In this document: piece after piece, positions 30,256 through 42,300 of the stretch
Layout of the letters: every line of letters starts with the position of its first letter
Numbering within the stretch: position 1 is the first letter of the stretch
Origin: Neurospora tetrasperma FGSC 2508
Lineage: Eukaryota > Ascomycota > Sordariomycetes > Sordariales > Sordariaceae
Assembly (NCBI RefSeq): GCF_000213175.1
Contig: NW_009799102.1
Location: forward strand, 694,062 to 758,061
Direction of reading: 5' to 3'
DNA length: 64,000 bases
Notes under the pieces: model-generated
The model's database searches: none
The model's input: the letters and a program-made list of their open reading frames with translations, nothing else
Told to the model about the DNA's origin: nothing
Made by a program: the position numbers and the translations under genes

Positions 30256-32558
30256 GACGAAGGAATGGTGCGTTCATCCGTAGAGGCAGGTTGGATTGCT
30301 GTAGAGATGCTCCACAATAGCACGACAGTAGCAAAGACAACGACAATGACAGGTAGAGAACCGAGTACGGCTGGGTGCCTGAGGGGGAGGTGTCCAGATG
30401 GAGTTCTTGGTAAAGCGTCTAGAGAATAGATATGTTCTGACAGATAGGTGCTTCTGCCTTAACTTACAATGTCTAGATGTGATAGCAATGTGCTCGACAT
30501 AATCGTGATCAAATTGCCCCCGGCGACATTGAAAGTTCGTTGAAGAGAAGGCGACGAATAACAAGACGAGAAATGCCAGGTAGTAATGCATGGAACCGGA
30601 AAGGCAACCTTCAAAGCTGGAGCGAGGCCATATTCGAAAAGCTGAAGAGGGGGATGCAGAAGTACTGTGTGGTGACCACTTGAGGCCCAGTCGATGTTGC
30701 ACGACATCAAGCCCCCTAATGTTCCATGGGCTGGCCCGGAGGAAACCCCATCATGACCCTTGATATTCCCTCGAGATACCGAGGAAAGAGGAGGAAGGAG
30801 ATTTGTCGATCAGTGCAGAGAGAGAAGAGACTCTGTGCAACAGATAAAAGGGACCTTGTGCATTAGTGTGAAACACTGTGAGCCCTGCGATTACATCCAA
30901 AATGTGATGGTTTCCCGTGCTGACATGAACTATGAAATGAGATGGATGTGGTACGGGGCGGGTAGGGTGAACTGGTGCGAGGGCAAAAGAGGTCGAGATA
31001 GGTCGCGGTCGACCGAGCACGCCCAGGCATTGGGTGATCATTGGAAGCCGGCGAGAGGGGAAAAGTGAGGGGACGAAGGGTTGACTGGCGAGACGGGATG
31101 GAATGACGGATATGCGTGGTGTTGAGACACCATAAGGTCGTCCAAAAAAAACACAGCCGCCCAACAGAAACTAGCAATTCGCGAGCTGGGGTCGATGTGG
31201 GACAGCTGGATGTTGCCTGACAGCGGAGGCGGTGTTACGGCTGTTACCTGGCAAGCGGCGCAAGCTTGTGACATCCTCTAGTAAGGGAACTGAAGTATCT
31301 TGTGCATGTGCTGAAGGGGGGGGGGGGTTGGGGTTCGAAAAGGGAAACATGTCCGAGGCATAGAAGGATCCAATTGCAGTTTCCAGGTGGTGAGTGAAGC
31401 CGTGAACACCGGCGGTGGTGATGGTGTCGATGAGGCTCGGAGCCTGATCGCTTCATGAAAGATGCAACGACCGGAAGTTGTGATGGAAGGAACAAGCCGG
31501 AATATCCACTGTAATGTCAGCAAGCGGCAGAGAACGGGAAGCTGTGGGCCTTATCGAGCCTATCAATCTGGTGCCGGTGGCAAATGGCGGGTACTGAAGA
31601 GGAAAGAAGGTGCTAACTGCAGTGCCAACGAATCTCGACCGAACTCGTGTCCGATATTTCAACTCAAGTGATGAATCATGAACCTCAAGAAGGAAGGAGC
31701 GCCCGAAGCTGAAAACTCTGCGCATTCAGCACCCAATTGATGATGCATCGATCTTCTCTCATGTCGACCTGAGCGGGAGGGAAGGAGAGAATCTTCAATT
31801 GGAAGCCCGACATCCTCCAACAGAGAAATCCAATCCATCAACCCCACGACACTCAGTTACCCCGCTCCAACAGCACGGCTTCAAAATTGACCTCCGTCGT
31901 CGCTCCGCACTCCTCAGATGGCATAAGTTCTCGCTTAGAAATATATACACCTTCTCGGACAAATAGGCGTCGTGTACGAGCCACAGAAGGGTAGCTGCTC
32001 ATGTTGTACGACGCGAACGAACAGCCTTACTTCAGGATTTGATGACCTTCTGGGTCTGGATTCTGCTGCTTGGGTGAGCTCCATTCGCCCTCTCCCTCTA
32101 TTTACCCTGCTCGATATCCAAAACAGAGACGCTGAGTGACCGAACATGGTTCAGGTTTTCGGTGGGCTCGAGCTCTTTGCGTCGGCCCACTGACAGTCGG
32201 GGAAGTGGAAGTTGGCTTTGCTTTCTTGTCTATCATCCATTTGAAGTCTACGTCCCTGATCCTCCAGTAGGGCCTTCTGGGATACCTGATCGCAAACATT
32301 GTCGCCAGCCTGACTGTCGAGGGTGGCAGGGTGGATGCGACCCAAGATATAAGTGGGGTTTCGCTTCAAGGCTCGTGGCGATCCGGGGGAAGGCTACAGT
32401 ACCCGCCCAGCCAACGGCCCTCTAGGCGCGAGTGAACCAAGGTATATACTCAGGCTTGTTCACTGCTCGGGATTGATGTCTGGCATCCAATTACTAATGT
32501 CTGTGTGAACAGAATACTAAAAGTTTATCTTTGACAAAGAAAGAGAAAAGATAAAGTC
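30256..32558. other. Intergenic, 2.3 kb, no gene supported
   Basis: Several mid-size frames occur on the minus strand (for example 30274-30710 and 30751-31164), but none joins copy B in frame or shows a domain. An 11-G run lies near 31317-31327. Confidence 0.45.
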
Positions 32559-34042
32559 TCAACACCGCAGAGGCCAGTTCTCCTCGTCTCTTTCCACTCC
32601 AATCCAAATCTCGTTCTTCACCATGATCGCCCCCGCTGTCTTGGCTGCATTACACTCTGTCGAGACGATTGTAGTCGAAGTAAGTGACTTCAAAGCTGTT
32701 ATATGGGTGGTGGATGAACTGTCGTGTGCCGACATAGTAATTCTACTCCCTTGGCTATGAGCCGTCGTCCCTCGACTTCGGCTTCGCTCTGCGTTATATA
32801 ACCCTAGTATGTCGTCTACGCTGTCGTTCCCCCTCCTCCTCCTGTTCTTTCTTTGCATGCTGGCTGGGCTTAGTGGCGTTTGGAATGTGTCGATATCCCG
32901 TAGGGACTCCATGTCGACAATAGTGTGTGATGAGGCCGAGTCGCGGACGTATGCTGGCGGTGGGGGGCTCGGACTGCGTTCAACTTTGCTGCCTGCTCCA
33001 GCTGTGGGTGCTTTGTGGTCTCCTGATGACTTTTGTTGTTGTTCTTGTTTGTGTTGCTCAACTATCGTGAATTCCGGCATTTCCAGGTTGTTTTGGTTGG
33101 GTGGATGGTATTCATGGTCTTCTGTCATTCCACGGCGTCGGAGATATAACGGACGCAGGGTCGGTATGCCCAGGCATACCATGGCTACTGCTATCTCGGC
33201 ACCGGCCCAGATAAAGTACGGGGCAAAGTTGTCTACAGTTGGTCAGCACATGCAGACAATCCTTCAGGGATCGTGGTCAGCTTACAAGTGTAATCCCAGA
33301 TGTTGAGATGTGACAACACAACGGTTCTAGTGATGCCGCAAGCACCAGCTCTGTAACATGTCAGTTTGATCCCTTACCACACAGGACTAACAACGAGTAT
33401 CTCGAGTACTCACATTACACCGAGGCTCATTCCACTCGCCAACATCATCTTCTCCCGTCGTGGCATCCTCAAAGACCAGATGAAGAGCCACGGGAAAATG
33501 GCAAAGATGAAATCACAGACACTGGACCACACTCCCAACCCAACACTCATCGGCTGAATCTTGATGTGCCATTTCCCGGGAGTTCTCAACGGATCCCAGC
33601 TAGCTTTTCTCGGTGTCGTCTGATTCCATAGCATGACCACCAACGCAAACGACGTCCCTGCCGTCACCACAATCAGCGCCCACAGTGCCATTTTCTGTCC
33701 CCTCAACTGAACCACTCTCAATAAGAAGAATCCCATGGACAACTTGGCCATGGCGTTGCCGGTTATCGCAAAGGAATTGGCGACATAGCTCCAAAAGATG
33801 GATCTCGACGTGTTCTCGAGCGACAGCGACCACAGACTGGCGCCCATGCCAAAGTGGACCGAGACATGAAGGAAGGTGGCGAAGAGAAGAAGAAAGAGGC
33901 CGGTCAGGACGTAGACGTAGTCTTCGGTACCGATGAACTTGACGATGTGGATGCGGGTATAAAGGCGTAGGAACATGAAGGAGAGTGAGAGAAGGGTCAT
34001 GGACCAAACGGCGACGACTACTTCTTGTTGGCGATGTTCCAT
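32559..34042 (-). CDS. Fungal rhodopsin-like integral membrane protein
   Basis: The exons in reading order are 33414-34042, 33286-33350 and 32559-33232, giving 455 residues; donors are GTGAGT and GTAAGC, acceptors ACAG and GTAG, with frame kept. Seven hydrophobic segments lie in the first 290 residues, and family landmarks are present: RLYTRIHIVKFIGTEDYVYV after the first helix and PTLRPLYLRR at the end of the last. This is the architecture of the fungal rhodopsin-like/Pth11-related membrane proteins. The C-terminal 160 residues are polar, Gln/Ser/Pro-rich and probably cytosolic. Some relatives act as surface or host sensors, but this subgroup generally has no known ligand. No CFEM domain is present at the N-terminus. 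Confidence 0.88.
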
Positions 34043-35276
34043 GATGCCAACTGGTCGTTTATCGAATCATTGTCGAAGTCGTTTGTTTGCCGTCACTGCA
34101 TGCAAGTGATTGCCGTTTAACCTCGTTCGAGATTTGGTGGGTATGGGAAGAAGAAGAAAGAAAGAAAGAAAAAAAGACCTGATGGAGTGACTAGTCTAGC
34201 AGCGAACGATCACTGCGTGCCGAACTGAGACAAGAAACGTGGTGGGCATGTCTCAAGTTTTGGTTGACGGCCGAAGAAGAAAAGTTGGAAGTCCAGACTC
34301 TCGGAGCAACCTATCACGACATTTCTCCTCGGCAAGCAAGATTGTCTGCCCTGTTCTCATGATTTGCTCATCACTTCATCTTATCGAACTTGCTGGCCTG
34401 TCAGGCCTGTTGGATTCCCCAACTGTCCCCATCGAACGGGTATGCCTACCACGTGAGTGGCAACACCGTAGTAGCTGGATGACTGGTTCGATAGGTAACT
34501 TTGTGGGGGGTGACGATGGATATTTGGGATATCATAATCTCCAATCACCACTTCAAGTCCATCGGAATGGCCAAAAAGCCCAAGCCTCCCTTCTTCTCAC
34601 TGGAACACATTGGAATAAACGTCGACCATTCATCTGTGTTACCTCGTCCAAGCTCCCCTGCCGTACGTGAAGATGGTGGGCTGCTGTGGGCTACTAGCAC
34701 TTATACCTCCCTGTCCGAGGGCGCGGATTGGCTGGAATTGCGACAAGGACTGACCAACGGGAGAGAGCAGGGTTAACCGCTGAAGAGACAGGGGTCACGA
34801 ACTGGGGATTAGCTTGGGCGTAATATAGGGCTTTTAAGCGCCTGCACTGGGAGGGAGGTATTGGAGATGTTGATGTCATTGATAATGCTCTGGAGGGTGT
34901 TTCAGCGCGCCATTGCCGTGATGAGACAGAACTGGTAGATTGCCTTGGTGTGCAGCCTGCCTCGGTACCGACCTAGGCGCTACCAAGAGCTTCTGATGAT
35001 GTATGTCGTTGAACCCTAACCCTCCACTACATTAGTCAGATGCAGCAGAGTCTGTACTCCACAACTCCAGGTCCTTCCCAACCCCGGCCCCTGTCAAAAT
35101 CGATCTCGATCTCGATGACAAGGAACCACCACACAATTGGCGCCAAAAACTTCCACACACACACACACATCTAATTTTTTCTTCCCACACCCATAAGCAT
35201 AGAGCTACAAGGTACATAAATGACTCAACCAGCACTTTCTTCCAACAATCCAAATAGGAATGATTGATAGCCGCTT
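34043..35276. other. Intergenic between rhodopsin-like gene and tRNA-Lys
   Basis: About 1.2 kb with promoter-proximal sequence of the leftward gene and no coding frame I can support. A CA-dinucleotide run is at 35156-35167. Confidence 0.5.
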
Positions 35277-35364
35277 GCCCGGCTAGCTCAATCGGTAGAG
35301 CGTGAGACTCTTAAGGAGGTACTCCGTAATCTCAAGGTTGTGGGTTCGACCCCCACGTCGGGCT
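35277..35364 (+). tRNA. tRNA-Lys(CTT) with a 15-nt intron
   Basis: Acceptor arms GCCCGGC and GTCGGGC pair, the D arm GCTCAATCGGTAGAGC and T arm GTGGGTTCGACCCCCAC are intact, and the anticodon is CTT (35310-35312). An insertion of 15 nt (35314-35328) follows nucleotide 37, the canonical position. It contains GGAG-GTA-CTCC, a tiny hairpin. A 7-T terminator lies at about 35385-35391. After removal of the insertion the mature sequence is identical to the intronless copy at 59791-59863. Confidence 0.95.
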
Positions 35365-36067
35365 CAATTCCCGTCGTTCCTTACTTTTTTTCTGCAATTT
35401 TTTCCTTTTTCTTTTCAGATTTTTGCATTTTCCGGTGACCTTCCTGGCCTTCGTTGTCGAGGGGCACTCGTCGTCGTCTTCATCGTTTCTCCTACTCCTC
35501 TTTTTGTAGTTTTACACCCCTTTATCATCGTTTTCCTCGTCCTCCTCCTCCTCTGTCTTGGCTGCTGCCTTTATTCCTTTTTGGCCTTTCTGCTTTCCTG
35601 TTCTCCTCAGCTCTTCAGACGCAGACGCAGATTTAATCGAGCTCGGGCGGCGTTGCATTTTCTTGCTTCTTCTTGTTTTAAGGTCGATCGTCGCCGATTT
35701 GTCCCAAGATTCCTTGTCGTGTCCATGTCTGCGAAGGTTTGTGATCGTCTCGTGTAAGGTGTCCCGCGTATATCCAACGGATGAGGAAATCATGAAAACG
35801 GTTTCGGATCCATTGTGAGTTACATATATAGTGGGCTTTCTCGAGTTTTTCTGGTGAACAGAACAATTTTCGTCTTTGGGGTTTGTCGAATTTGGTTGCT
35901 GTGCACATTATCGCCTTGTGTTATAAACAATCTTGCATTTAAGCGATCATGTACCACAGCGTCTTGAAGCCATTAACCATCCACATGGTACCAGTGAACG
36001 CATTTATCCGGAGTCATTAACATCATACCCAAGCCCAATCCTCCACGCCCGCCGCGTTGTCGCTTAT
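35365..36067. other. Intergenic, T/C-rich, no gene supported
   Basis: About 700 nt. Open frames on both strands in the T/C-rich part (35400-35760) show only low-complexity composition. Confidence 0.5.
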
Positions 36068-37702
36068 TTACCGCCCACCCCTGACCCCATTCCCCCTCTT
36101 GCCCTCCTCCTCATCCTCACTACTACTCAAATCATCCTCACTCATGCTCAACCTAAAATATTCCCCATCCGCTCCCGCACCTCCATTCCTCGCCATCAGC
36201 GCATGACTCTCAACCTCCCCATCTTCCATCGTCCCCTTTCCATTCTGCCCGCCATTCTCACCCGCCATCGCCTTCCTCTGTGCCGCCCTCCAAACCCACC
36301 AAGCCACCACAACCGCCTCCATACCCATGAAAATCCCGACCCCCCACACATCAACCCTACTATGCCCGCTCAACAACAATCCCAAAACAACATTAACCCA
36401 CCCGGCCACCACTGCCCACCGCCCAAGCCAGATATGTCCATGGGAGATCCACGTCCTCCTGCGGATCCTCAGGAAATCCATGTGATGTCTCCACCCCAGA
36501 ATCGCCTGGACTACCAGCAGGAAAGTAACAGCGAGACCAAGCCACTGGTGAACGGTAGATGGGATGTGGCGACCGGTCATGTACAAGCCTACGCCAGCGC
36601 CGGCGAGGGTGAAGATGGACGCGAGGGCTTGCACAAGCCAATGTTTCTGGAAGGCGTTGCCGGAGGAGCGGATCAAGATGACACCGAGGGGGAAGAGGAT
36701 GAGGAAGGCAACGGTCATGAAGAAGGCGTGCGTTTTGGGGAGAGGGTTGGCGGTTACTTTATCTAGCCAGCCCGAGGCGGAGAGGGGTTTAGTGGAGGTA
36801 CCGAGGAGGTTGTTGGTGTTGGGGACGATGGCTAGAGTCTTGAGCAGGTCGTCGACGGTCGGCTTTCCTAGGTAGTTGCTGCTGCCGCTGCCGAGGACGG
36901 AGCGCGTCATGTCGGCCCAGAAAAAGCCGTATCCGCCTGTTTCGGAGCCGTGATGGCGGTGCATCTTCAGATGCGCATCGCGGGGGAAGGTTCCGCTGAA
37001 ATCTTGGCGGTCGTTCCAGGCCCAGAGGAAAGGCTGAGATGCAGAAGTGGCGGAGATGGAAGTCCGCCAGGACCCCGAACCGGATGACCACAGGGAGCAG
37101 GAGTAGCAGGCGAGCAAGACGTCGGCGATATACGTCTTGGTGCCGGCTGCGGGGATGATGGGGTGTTCGTCGTGTTCGTCGTGTCTTTTGGCTTTCACTT
37201 TGACTTTACCCTCCTCCTTGCTAGCAGCGGGCACGGTACCGGCTTCTTTCCAACTCGATGCCAGAACCTGGACGTCAAACCCTTTCCCAGCTACTGTCCC
37301 AAAATCGTCGATCAACTGCGGTTGACGATGTCCTTCCACTGTCCGCACGCTCACTACGGGCTCCTTTTCGGTACCATTTACAGGGTCGCCGTAGACGATA
37401 AACATCAAGGCTCCTGCCATGGTCTGCCCTGTGCCAATGGCCGTCCATCCATTTGCGTTCCAGCGAGTGATGGTAAGGTGGAAGTAGATGTCGTGAGAGG
37501 AAGTGGTGGTGTTGGGGAGGGAGAAGGAGGAGAGGCAGAAGTCGGCTGCTCCTGAAGTAAGACCGGTTTGGCAGTATTGGACTTTGTTGTTGTTGTCGGT
37601 GGTTGTGGTAGTGGCAGTGGTAGTTGAAGCGCCGAGCAGGGGTTGTGTGAAGAGGGAGACGGAGAGGAGCAGCGCTCCGAGGAGGGAGGTGAGGTGCGCC
37701 AT
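36068..37702 (-). CDS. Secreted-type DOMON (cellobiose dehydrogenase-like cytochrome) + cytochrome b561 membrane protein
   Basis: An intronless frame of 544 residues; the ATG at 37702 starts directly with a signal peptide (MAHLTSLLGALLLSVSLF), whereas the frame's earlier TTG does not. Residues about 40-265 form a DOMON/iron-reductase domain like the cytochrome domain of cellobiose dehydrogenase: cysteines, GWTAIGTGQTM with a possible haem-ligand Met95, and a His cluster near 244-251. Five membrane helices follow (about 325-472), with His residues suited to bind b-type haem (H325, H354, H385, H421/H423), as in cytochrome b561. The tail is acidic and Ser-rich. The expected role is trans-membrane electron transfer between a cytosolic or ascorbate-type donor and an outside acceptor such as ferric iron, at the plasma membrane. 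Electron partners are not known from the sequence. Confidence 0.9.
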   Translation of the reverse strand: MAHLTSLLGALLLSVSLFTQPLLGASTTTATTTTTDNNNKVQYCQTGLTSGAADFCLSSFSLPNTTTSSHDIYFHLTITRWNANGWTAIGTGQTMAGALMFIVYGDPVNGTEKEPVVSVRTVEGHRQPQLIDDFGTVAGKGFDVQVLASSWKEAGTVPAASKEEGKVKVKAKRHDEHDEHPIIPAAGTKTYIADVLLACYSCSLWSSGSGSWRTSISATSASQPFLWAWNDRQDFSGTFPRDAHLKMHRHHGSETGGYGFFWADMTRSVLGSGSSNYLGKPTVDDLLKTLAIVPNTNNLLGTSTKPLSASGWLDKVTANPLPKTHAFFMTVAFLILFPLGVILIRSSGNAFQKHWLVQALASIFTLAGAGVGLYMTGRHIPSTVHQWLGLAVTFLLVVQAILGWRHHMDFLRIRRRTWISHGHIWLGRWAVVAGWVNVVLGLLLSGHSRVDVWGVGIFMGMEAVVVAWWVWRAAQRKAMAGENGGQNGKGTMEDGEVESHALMARNGGAGADGEYFRLSMSEDDLSSSEDEEEGKRGNGVRGGR

Positions 37703-39106
37703 TAGGTTGTAGAAAGACCTCGCTGGAGTTGCTGGGCGATGCAACAACTCACTCAAGACGAAGAATGAGAGGATGATGTGGGAAGAGGGAGAAGAAGAAA
37801 AGTTTCATGGGATGGATGAATAAACGGGCCACTCGGGACTCGGCGTGCGCTAGTGTAGTGGCAGATCTGCTGCCCGATGGCTGGGACGGCGGGGGGGTGA
37901 TGAGTGGGGCGCTGACGGGCCGCGTTGGTGGGTTTTCTTGCTGAGTGACCGATGACCGATGCGGGCAGTTTTTGGTGTTCGTTCCTCTTTTTCTTTTTCA
38001 ACTTAAAAAAAGTTCAATGTCCCGTCCCTTCGTTTTCTTCCTCATCGTTGTCGGTTCATAATGGATGCTATCCCAAATCACCGAGTCGAGAAGAAATCAA
38101 CCTACCATGGGCCAACTACACTACTTTGGCGCAACCACAGACATGTGACATGTTTGGCGCGCACCTTGCGGCTTTTTGGCGCGAAAAAAGGTCACCTAGC
38201 TTGCCTAGAGGTATGTAGTCAGGCGCAAATCCTCACCTCAGCTTCTTTGGAACCGAGGGCGCTGTCGTGCACCGCTGCCTGACCACCACTGCGACCGATC
38301 GCCAATCGCCGAGACTTCCGGTATTTACCACGGCCGCTGAGTGGCTGAATTGCATGCATGGACTTCTTATTCTCCAATTGTTCGGCAATGCGTCTATGAC
38401 GTTTTCCCCACGATTATCGATACCAACTGCAGTGGTGCTCGGAATAGTGGCATAACATTCATTTCCCTTTTGTTTTTGTACACAGGCCAATCCATACCAG
38501 GCCGACGGTAGCGGGTCCGGCCGCTATTGCCACTGATGTGCGCAGGGATCCCAGGGCCCGGGAGTCAGGAACGTCAGACACGCCAGGCACGCCAGGCACA
38601 CCGCGGGCCACGGAAAAAGGGACGAACAGGGGACGACATCTCGCAAAGAGGTGAAGGGGAGATGGGACGAACGAGTGGGATCTTTAAACTGACTTCATTT
38701 TGAGCGAGGACTCATAGACCACGAACAACGGCCTCTCCTATAACCAGCACTAACACAAACAACTATCCTATCAAAATGCCGGCCCTAGCAATCAATATAC
38801 CCAAAGGTGATGATGTAAAACAAGAGGGACCTCAAAAGCCCCTAACACACCTCCAAACCCCCTTTTTGCGCCGTTCACGATACTTGACAAATGCTTACCA
38901 CAGAGCCGTTAACCTTTCTCCCGGCCTTCCTTGCGCCACCAAAAAGAGCCATCCATCAAAGCAGAACCAGCCAACCAACCAACCAAACGACCATGACCAT
39001 GTCCAGTACAAACCTCACTCCATCTCGACACCTCCCTCCCTCCCTCCCCCTTTCATACATACTAAACCCCAAAGAAGGACGCTCCGTCATTTGCTGCATA
39101 CCTAAC
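37703..39106. other. Intergenic: b561 promoter and 3' flank of the zinc-finger gene
   Basis: No gene is supported. The stretch contains short CCAGGCACG repeats near 38580-38600 and CCAA/CCCT repeats near 38970-39050. A frame from 38776 lacks any recognisable feature. Confidence 0.5.
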
Positions 39107-42100
39107 CTAATCAAAAGCACCCGCCTCAACCTCAAACTGATAAGCCCCGACGTCCATATGGTCCGGCGTCACCTGCCCCACCCCATTCCCAACCACACTC
39201 CCCGGATGCGGGCCCACGGACCCAATCTGCTGCTGCTGCTGTGCCGCTGCTGCTGGATGCGGCGCCATCCCAAACTGCGCCGGATGATGGGCCGCCACAA
39301 ACTGGCCAGGCGCTCCCCACGCCGCATGCGTCCCCGTCGCCGCTGGGTGGTGCGGTGGCGGCGGGAACATGGCGTAGCTGGTGTAAAAGTAGTTGGCGGC
39401 CGGACCCGCAGAAGCCACGGAGGGGTCTTCGGCTGTCATGGTGTACCCGTTCACGGCGGACATGGCCGCCGCCGCGTGGGGGGACACGGCCATGGGGCCG
39501 TTGCCGGTGAGGGGGGAGTGGGACATGAATTGCGGTTGGTGAGTGGTGGCCGGGGAGGGGTGGCCGTAGTGGCTGTGCGAGTGCGAGTGTGAGTGCGAGT
39601 GGAACGGGGACGTGGGGATACCGTGCTGCGCGTACGGGTTGATTTGCTGTTGTTGTTGTTGGGGGTTGTTGTTTCGGGTACCGGTCCCGAGGGAGGTGGG
39701 GGCGGTGCCTGTGGTGGTGTTGCTCATCTGGTGCGAAGCGGCCGTGGCGGGCGCCGAGAGGTGCGTGGAGGAGCCGCCTACGATCGAGAGACGGTTGCGT
39801 CCGCCGGGCCCGTTGGAGAGCTCCGAGGACGAGGTTTCCGTCGAGAGGTGCCCGTGTAATGAAACATACGCTTTGAAGGTCTGTTGGACGACAGATTTGA
39901 GGCGCTCGCGGACAATGTCGGTTCCCGACGCAAAGTCAATGTCTTGAAGCTTGATTTTGTGGTCGAGGATGTCGAGAAAGAGTTTGGAGAAGGCGTCACC
40001 GTCTTTGGAGGGGGAGAAGGGGGTGATGCGCGGTTTGATGTCGTGCCCTGGCTGATGTCAGTGATCTCGATTTCGTGAGAAAAAAGTGAGGGAAAAGAAA
40101 GGCATACTCACAGGGCGTTTCGGGACGTTTGGCACCGGGAAAGAGCACGTCCCAGATCTCGAACCACTTCTCCAGCTTATGCGCCTCCTGGTTCTTCTTG
40201 CGGTTTTGCCGCTCGAGAGCCGCCCATTGGACTGCGTCGATGCCCTCCTTCTTAGACGCGTCCCCCAGTTCGCACGCGTCACTTTCTTTTTGGTGTTCTG
40301 ATAAGTTGGCCAGGCAAGTTGCTCGATCTGTTCCCGGGAAGATCTTGTAGCAGCGGTTACATTGGACGGGTGAATGGACCCGTTTCAGATGTTCCCTATA
40401 TCACCGGCGGGTTAACTCAGAACACACACACACACATACACAGCGCTTGATGATAAGGGATAAGGTAAGTCTTCGGGACGGGAACTCACTTTAACCGCTG
40501 GATACTCTTAAACCCCGGCCCCGTACACGCCCTGTACTTGTGTTTCTTTCCGTTTGCCGAGTTAGTTTGCTGAATCCCGTATTTTTCCGGATCCCGCTTG
40601 TGGAACGGACACGCCAGCATCGGTTGCGACTCCTCGTTGCCAGCCACGCCAGGGCCAGATCCCGTGTCGATGTTCTTTTCCTCTTCTTCATCGCCATCAT
40701 CACCATCACCACCACCACCACCACCACCACCTCCACCTCCACCTCCGCCTCCGCCTCCTCCCCACTCACCACTTCCTCGTCCACCTCCTGCACCACCACC
40801 GCCACCACCAAACCCTCTTCCTTCCCTACCTCCCCCGTCCGAGTTAGACCGCCGCCTTCTCTTCCGCGAGTTACCATTCCCGTTAGCCCCAGATCCGCCC
40901 CCAGGTGGTGAAGAATCCGTATAAGAAGATTTCCCACCCCTCGACGCATCCGAATTGCCCCTCTCTCTCAGATTATTCCCTCCACCACCATGAGCAGCAC
41001 CGCTAGTAGTACCCGAGCCCGTATTGTTTCCAAACTGCCAACTCTCCACCTTATTCTTCACCGCCAGGTTATAATCCCGATGCAGGATCGGAATCAGATA
41101 CGCAGCCAGCGGCAAATCCCCATTGACGGCTTCAATCACCGCCGACTCCAGATTACCGTTTTGTCCTGACCAGTCGTTGTCGTCTTCCTCTTCTTCGTCA
41201 TCTTCTTCCTCTTCCTCTTCCTCGGAGAAGTTATCATCAAGGTAATCGCCCATAATGTCCATGTCGTCTTCGTCGTCTTCTGACTCGCCACTGTCGGCGT
41301 CATCGTCGTCGTCATCATCGGACATCATGTCTTTTGCCTCTGCTGAGCGGGCATGAGGCCCATGCCCGTGGCCGTGACCGCCGCCGCTGCCGCTACCGGG
41401 AGCCGAAGAGTCGACGGCGAACAGGGCGTTCCGTAAGCTACTGGGGCGTGAAGGCGAGCGGGTTCCTGACGTGCTGTTGCTGCTACTGTTGCTGCTGCTG
41501 CTTCCGCCGCCGCCGGGGCCACCGCCACCGCCGTTGATGCCGTTAGGTGCATTATACCGGCCCTTTTTGGCGGGACGACGGCCGCCGGTGACGGTGAAGC
41601 GGCTGACGGGGGTGGTGTTGGTGATGGGGGATCTTGATGATAAGGTTCTGTACGTAGTAGTAATCTCATTAACACATGCACAAACTTTATATCTACTAGA
41701 CCTAGACTTGCTGTGCCATGATCCTTTTTTTAGAAAGAAAAAACAAAGGAACTTGACTTACTCATCATTCCACTTATTCCCCATGCCCATGCCCACTCTC
41801 TCACTCTCACTCGGCTCCAAATCGCCCTCGGGGAAATTGCACTCGGTAGCCGTACTAGGCGGATTCGAAGTCACCCAGCTGCTGATGGACGCAGCGTAGC
41901 AATTGGAACCCAGGTCCGAATGCGTGCCCGGTGAAGGCGAGCGGGAGCTGGCGGATGTGGCCGCCGAGACCATGCTGCTGCCGCCGCTGCTTTTGCGGGC
42001 AGACCAGGCTGCTTCACTGTGACTGTGGTGGTGGTGGCTGTTCATGGGGGTGTGGTGTTCGGGCTTGACTAAGGAGGCTAGATTGGGGTGGTGGTGGTGA

Positions 42101-42300
42101 TGAGGTTGGGAGTGCTGGTGCTGGTGCTGATGCTGGTGTTGGTGTTGGTGTTGATAGGTGGGCTGGGGGGAATGCCATTTTGGTTGAGGTGCTGTTAGAT
42201 GTTGCTGTGTTTGTTGTTGTGGTTGTTGTTGTTGCCTTCCGTGACTGACGCCGTCTCCTAGGGTGGTCGCTGAGAGCGGCCCTGTGTGATGTCGAGACAT
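39107..42300 (-). CDS. Fungal zinc-finger regulator with long low-complexity tracts
   Basis: The exons in reading order are 41762-42300, 40490-41647, 40112-40395 and 39107-40047, giving 973 residues; all junctions keep frame with GTAAGT/GTGAGT donors and AG acceptors. The domain straddles introns 2 and 3: ACPFHKRDPEKYG, then ACTGPGFKSIQRLKEHLKRVH, QCNRCYKIFPG, and a later LSEHQKESDACE. It is the fungal C2H2-like pattern (CPF-KRDP, IxRLKEHL-RxH, CxRC-F, H) found in many uncharacterised putative transcription factors. Around it lie a His-Gln repeat, a poly-His stretch, acidic runs (SDDDDDDD, EEEEEEE), a basic RKRRRR patch and a poly-Gly block of about 17, then a Gln/His/Ser/Ala-rich C-terminus with HSHSHSHSHSH. 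A nuclear DNA-binding role is likely; target genes are unknown. The upstream 4.7 kb of non-coding DNA fits a developmentally controlled regulator. Confidence 0.85.
40705..40770 (+). repeat. Coding trinucleotide repeat (poly-Gly of the zinc-finger protein)
   Basis: CCA/CCT/CAC-type triplets on the plus strand encode an uninterrupted Gly run in the minus-strand protein. The opposite-strand poly-Pro frame is only a shadow. Confidence 0.85.
42111..42160 (+). repeat. Coding hexanucleotide repeat (His-Gln dipeptides)
   Basis: Repeats of CTGGTG/TTGGTG on the plus strand encode alternating Gln and His in the minus-strand zinc-finger protein. Confidence 0.85.

Noticed and set aside
40598-40924. Poly-Pro frame on the plus strand
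   Set aside because: Antisense shadow of the poly-Gly part of the zinc-finger protein.
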